From: Candidatus Manganitrophaceae bacterium
Lineage (GTDB): Bacteria > Nitrospirota > Nitrospiria > SBBL01 > Manganitrophaceae
NCBI GenBank assembly: GCA_004297235.1
Contig: SCUR01000550.1
Span: 1-8,175 of the forward strand
Direction of reading: 5' to 3'
DNA: 8,175 nucleotides
Shown: piece by piece, positions 5,554 to 8,175 of the stretch
Layout of the letters: every line of letters starts with the position of its first letter
Position numbering within the stretch: the stretch's first letter is position 1
Notes under the pieces: generated by a model
What the model saw: the letters and a program-made list of their open reading frames with translations, nothing else
Database searches by the model: none
What the model was told of the DNA's origin: nothing
Made by a program: the position numbers and the translations under genes

Positions 5554-7557
5554 TTATTTCAGCGCCTCCGCCAGCTTTGCGCGGGCTTCTAAGAGCCGTT
5601 CCGGTCGGCGGGTCCAGTGATAGACGTTCAGCGGGACGCGCTCCTCCTCTTTCAGAAGCGGCAAGACCTCCAACTCGATCCAGCCGCGCCCCTTCTTTTC
5701 CTCGGCGAGCTTGAGATATTCGTAATCTTCCATCCCCTCCCGGATCAACTTCAGGCGGATTGACTCGATCGGGATGTGCTTCGTTCCGCCGATGTAATCG
5801 GGCCGCCCCGGATAGAAGAGAACCCCGTCGCCGTGACCGCCGAAATAGTAGACCTGCTCAAACGGATTCCGGTCGGGGGTCTTCGATTCCTTTCCCCCCG
5901 TGCCTTTCGCCACTTTGTACGAGTAGGGATACTGAAAGACCGTCTCGTAGTAAAGCTCCCCCGACGTTTTATAAAGATACGTCAGCCATTCGAAGATCCG
6001 GGTGGAGACGGCCGGCAAATCGACCATCACCGTCGGCCATCCTCTCTCCGATCCGTCCCCGCAGCCGTGCGATCCGCAAGCGTGGTACCACCAGAGCTCT
6101 TTGCCGGGGCCGATGAACGATCGGTCGTAGACCGTCCGGAAATTTCGATTGTAGGTGTCGGAATCGGGCTTGCCGTCCATCCGTTTGATGCTGACGGTCC
6201 AGATGTCGATGTATTTCTCCACCCCTTTGACTTGAAAGAGGCGATCGAAGCAGGTCTCCGCCGCCTGCCGGTCGGTCGTCACCAACAGCTTCAAGCCGGG
6301 GGCGTTTTTGTGGAGAAACTCCGCGCGCCGCTTGATTTTGTCCCAGTCGGTGTCGGGACGGTCCTTCACCTCCTCGACGTTCCAGCACTCCCGCTGTCGG
6401 GTCGCCCGCTGAAAGGTGAACTTCGGCTCGTCCCGGGTGTAATCGAAGAGCCGGCCGAGCCAATCGTGCTCGGAAAAGTAGCGGACATACTCCCGATAGT
6501 AATCGGCGTTGAGCTTCTCCGGGTTGTATCGATCCGGATCGTTGAAACCGTAGCCGTCGCGAAGGCGAATCGAAGTGAGCCGCGCCCCCTTGAGCTTCCC
6601 GCCGGGGAGGGAGTTGATCCCGTTCATAAATTCCGGATATTTTTCCGGGCAGGTCGTTCGCCCCTCCGGGAATTTCCATTTGATCTCCCTCCGCTCCTTG
6701 TCCCACCGGGGAGGCGGCCAGATGGTGCTCTCATTGGTAAGCCGATGAAGCAGAAGGGCCTTGGTGTAGAGGCAGATCAGCTCGCTCGTCCGATCGTCGC
6801 TGATGAAGCCGTTGCGGTTGCTGCGAGGATCATCCCAGTCGTGCCCCTTTCCCAGCTCGGTAATCCCGACCGCGTAGGCATTCCGGAGCGAAGCGGTGGA
6901 CGGAAGGCGAAACGGATGGACGGTGAGGTGAATCGGGATCGCCGCCGTTTTCTTCTCGCCGACCGTCACCGTGGCGGTCCCGGTGTAAAGACCGGGCGGC
7001 GCATCGGGGGGAACATAGACGTCGACCCAAATCCCTTGCTTTCTTCCGCGCGGCACATCGAAGGGAAAGGCCGTTTTTCCTTCACCCGGAATCGATCGTT
7101 TCTCGCCGAAATATTCGTCGACCTTCGGAATCAACGCATCCGGCCAGGCGCCCGGCTGCGCCTCCCCGGTGGTCGGCTTGGTGATCTGGAGGTAGGCCTC
7201 GCGGTAAATCATGATCGGTCCCGGAAGACGGGAGGAGATCCGATCGCGCTCCTTTTCGTTCTCCCGAACCAGATCGCTGATCGTCACATCGACCCCGCGA
7301 AGATCCGCCTTCTCCGGCGCCGCAACAAAGATTTGGAACGGCTCAAACTCATTTTGCGCCGCCGCGATTCGAACGCCCCCCTTCACGCACTTCTCTTCTT
7401 GGCAGAGATCCGCATTTTGGGGTACCGGGTCCCCCTCCGGCCCCCCGTTGTCCGCGCGCAGTTTGGTCATCCCGGTTTCCCACCAGATGGTCTGCCCCCC
7501 GGCCACCGAGGCGAAAACGAAAACGACTGAAATCCCCCAGAACAGCCTCTTCCACAT
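5554..7557 (-). CDS. Secreted GH123-like (former DUF4091) glycoside hydrolase
   Basis: A 667-residue protein with a Sec signal peptide (about 1-20, cleavage near ASVAGG). The N-terminal half (about 25-215) is beta-rich and Ig-like, with WVDVYVPPDAPPGLYTGTA (177-195), as in the N-terminal domains of GH123/DUF4091 proteins. The TIM-barrel catalytic region covers about 225-620. The segment LFDYTRDEPK (370-379) contains an adjacent Asp376-Glu377 pair, the arrangement known for GH123 beta-N-acetylgalactosaminidases, which use substrate-assisted catalysis. The barrel end shows GDGVLFYPG (576-584) and the very typical IRLKLIREGMEDYEYLKL (600-617). ATG at 7557 has GGAGGGG 5 nt upstream. The gene has its own promoter and appears monocistronic. 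The likely role is hydrolysis of a GalNAc-like or other polysaccharide outside the cytoplasm; the substrate is uncertain because most members are untested. Cys494 and Cys499 in HACGSHGCGDG could form a local disulfide. Confidence 0.85.
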   Translation of the reverse strand: MWKRLFWGISVVFVFASVAGGQTIWWETGMTKLRADNGGPEGDPVPQNADLCQEEKCVKGGVRIAAAQNEFEPFQIFVAAPEKADLRGVDVTISDLVRENEKERDRISSRLPGPIMIYREAYLQITKPTTGEAQPGAWPDALIPKVDEYFGEKRSIPGEGKTAFPFDVPRGRKQGIWVDVYVPPDAPPGLYTGTATVTVGEKKTAAIPIHLTVHPFRLPSTASLRNAYAVGITELGKGHDWDDPRSNRNGFISDDRTSELICLYTKALLLHRLTNESTIWPPPRWDKERREIKWKFPEGRTTCPEKYPEFMNGINSLPGGKLKGARLTSIRLRDGYGFNDPDRYNPEKLNADYYREYVRYFSEHDWLGRLFDYTRDEPKFTFQRATRQRECWNVEEVKDRPDTDWDKIKRRAEFLHKNAPGLKLLVTTDRQAAETCFDRLFQVKGVEKYIDIWTVSIKRMDGKPDSDTYNRNFRTVYDRSFIGPGKELWWYHACGSHGCGDGSERGWPTVMVDLPAVSTRIFEWLTYLYKTSGELYYETVFQYPYSYKVAKGTGGKESKTPDRNPFEQVYYFGGHGDGVLFYPGRPDYIGGTKHIPIESIRLKLIREGMEDYEYLKLAEEKKGRGWIELEVLPLLKEEERVPLNVYHWTRRPERLLEARAKLAEALK

Positions 7558-7600
7558 AGGAACCCCTCCGACGCTTGATGAACGGTCAATACCTTCTTCT

Positions 7601-7630
7601 ATGATAGAGAGACCGGGTCAAAGGAGTCAA
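7601..7630 (-). promoter_or_regulatory. Sigma70-type promoter of the GH123-like gene
   Basis: The -35 is TTGACT (7630-7625) and the -10 is TATCAT (7606-7601), each one mismatch from consensus, with an 18-bp spacer. Transcription would start near 7594, giving a leader of about 37 nt that includes the GGAGGGG SD. A pyrimidine-rich, T-rich stretch lies just upstream. Confidence 0.75.
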
Positions 7631-7631
7631 A

Positions 7632-7669
7632 CAAGAAAAATGGAAGAGGCCCGTCAATAGCGGGTCTTC
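7632..7669 (-). terminator. Candidate intrinsic terminator upstream of the GH123-like promoter
   Basis: On the minus strand GAAGA-CCCG (7669-7661) pairs with CGGG-(CC bulge)-TCTTC (7653-7643) around a 7-nt loop and is followed by CATTTTTCTTG. It would stop readthrough from the transpeptidase gene immediately before the -35 of the next promoter. Confidence 0.5.
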
Positions 7670-7735
7670 GCTATAGATCGGCCTTTCCCAGGAAGAGCAG
7701 GAAAGCAGGAAGGAAGCTGCGGATCGCGATCAAAT

Positions 7736-7771
7736 AAAAAAGGGAGCCGCCGGGGCGGTTTCAGAGGCGGC
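7736..7771 (-). terminator. Candidate intrinsic terminator of the transpeptidase gene
   Basis: On the minus strand GCCGCC (7771-7766) pairs with GGCGGC (7751-7746) across a 14-nt loop. A TCCC spacer and six T (7741-7736) follow. It lies about 23 bp after the transpeptidase stop. The 6-bp stem and the spacer before the U-run make it weaker than the terminator at 178-216. Confidence 0.5.
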
Positions 7772-7794
7772 CGAAGAGCGGGGGAAAACAGCGA

Positions 7795-8175
7795 TTACTG
7801 GCTGGCAAGCCGTCGGAGGTTTTCCGATTGGAAATAGGCGGCGAATCCTTCCTTGGCGACTTGAGACGCCTTGATTCGCCACTTGGGTTGATTGATGACC
7901 ATTGCGGCGACGGCGATTTCGGGATCTTCCATCGGGGCCATTCCGACGAACCAGCTGTACTTTCCGGGAGGATCTTCCCCGGTGAGGGAGCCGGTCTTCC
8001 CGCCGATCGTGATCCCCCGCAGGCTCGCTTCTCGCCGTTTCATTCGAAATGCCTTACGGGAGGTTCCCTTGATCACGGCCATCGCCATCATCTCCCGCAG
8101 CGACTGCGCCGTTTCAGGCGCGATCGCTTCGGAGAAAATCTTCGGCACACACTCATACAGGGGCGCGCCGCAACG
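7795..8175 (-). CDS. Penicillin-binding-protein transpeptidase, C-terminal part
   Basis: The frame is open from the window edge to a TAA at 7797-7795, giving 126 residues of a longer protein. The sequence GGKTGSLTGE contains the KTGS box (fragment residues 60-63), the third active-site motif of serine transpeptidases and beta-lactam targets. It is followed by KYSWFVGMAP and a strand with IAVAAMVIN, as in the domain end of PbpA/FtsI-type and related enzymes. The upstream helix TAQSLREMMAMAVIKGTSRKAF is the usual stretch before the KTG strand. The SxxK and SxN motifs would lie outside the window, so the class (D,D-transpeptidase, bifunctional PBP, or class D-like enzyme) cannot be settled. The role is peptidoglycan crosslinking in the periplasm. 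The short hydrophilic end after the domain shows no extra C-terminal domain. Confidence 0.85.
   Translation of the reverse strand, partial: RCGAPLYECVPKIFSEAIAPETAQSLREMMAMAVIKGTSRKAFRMKRREASLRGITIGGKTGSLTGEDPPGKYSWFVGMAPMEDPEIAVAAMVINQPKWRIKASQVAKEGFAAYFQSENLRRLASQ

Noticed and set aside
5776..7530. A 584-codon open frame on the plus strand opposite the GH123-like gene
   Set aside because: The sense strand encodes a recognisable signal peptide, a catalytic Asp-Glu and family end motifs. The antisense frame has an Arg/Pro/Val-rich composition typical of a shadow and no known domain.

Overview
The window is a GC-rich, gene-dense stretch from what looks like a Gram-negative, free-living environmental bacterium. 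The evidence is lipoprotein signal peptides, a TPM/LemA envelope operon, sigma70-type promoters and Shine-Dalgarno (SD) sites. The GC content and gene styles would suit Nitrospirota or a similar phylum, but no marker gene is present and this is only a guess. Almost every gene encodes an exported, membrane or cell-wall protein.

Layout. Positions 1-159 (+) hold the C-terminal end of an unrecognised gene, closed by a strong intrinsic terminator. Positions 400-3219 (+) encode a 939-residue lipoprotein with two SbsA-type Ig-like domains (Big_5) followed by a long YCF48/BNR-like beta-propeller array. It meets the next transcription unit head-on, with 3 bp between the stop codons. Positions 5397-3223 (-) form a compact operon: a LemA-family lipoprotein, a YgcG-like TPM protein with a glycine-rich tail, and a second, shorter TPM membrane protein. 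The operon has its own TATAAT promoter and a TTG start for LemA. An inverted-repeat element built from a GTRAGGS-like heptamer separates it from the next gene. Positions 7557-5554 (-) encode a secreted glycoside hydrolase 123-like (former DUF4091) protein with a well-formed promoter. Positions 8175-7795 (-) hold the C-terminal part of a penicillin-binding-protein transpeptidase, followed by two candidate terminators.

How the genes may work together. LemA and the two TPM proteins are a recurring partnership of membrane/periplasm proteins of poorly defined function. The GH123-like protein and the transpeptidase act on carbohydrates or peptidoglycan outside the cytoplasm, but separate promoters and terminators mean there is no sign that they form one operon. 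No phage, CRISPR, toxin-antitoxin, transposase or RNA gene was seen. The most unusual items are the 14-motif propeller lipoprotein with paired CxxxC loops and Cys-rich insertions, and the heptad inverted-repeat element at 5476-5552. I see no convincing new multi-gene system.
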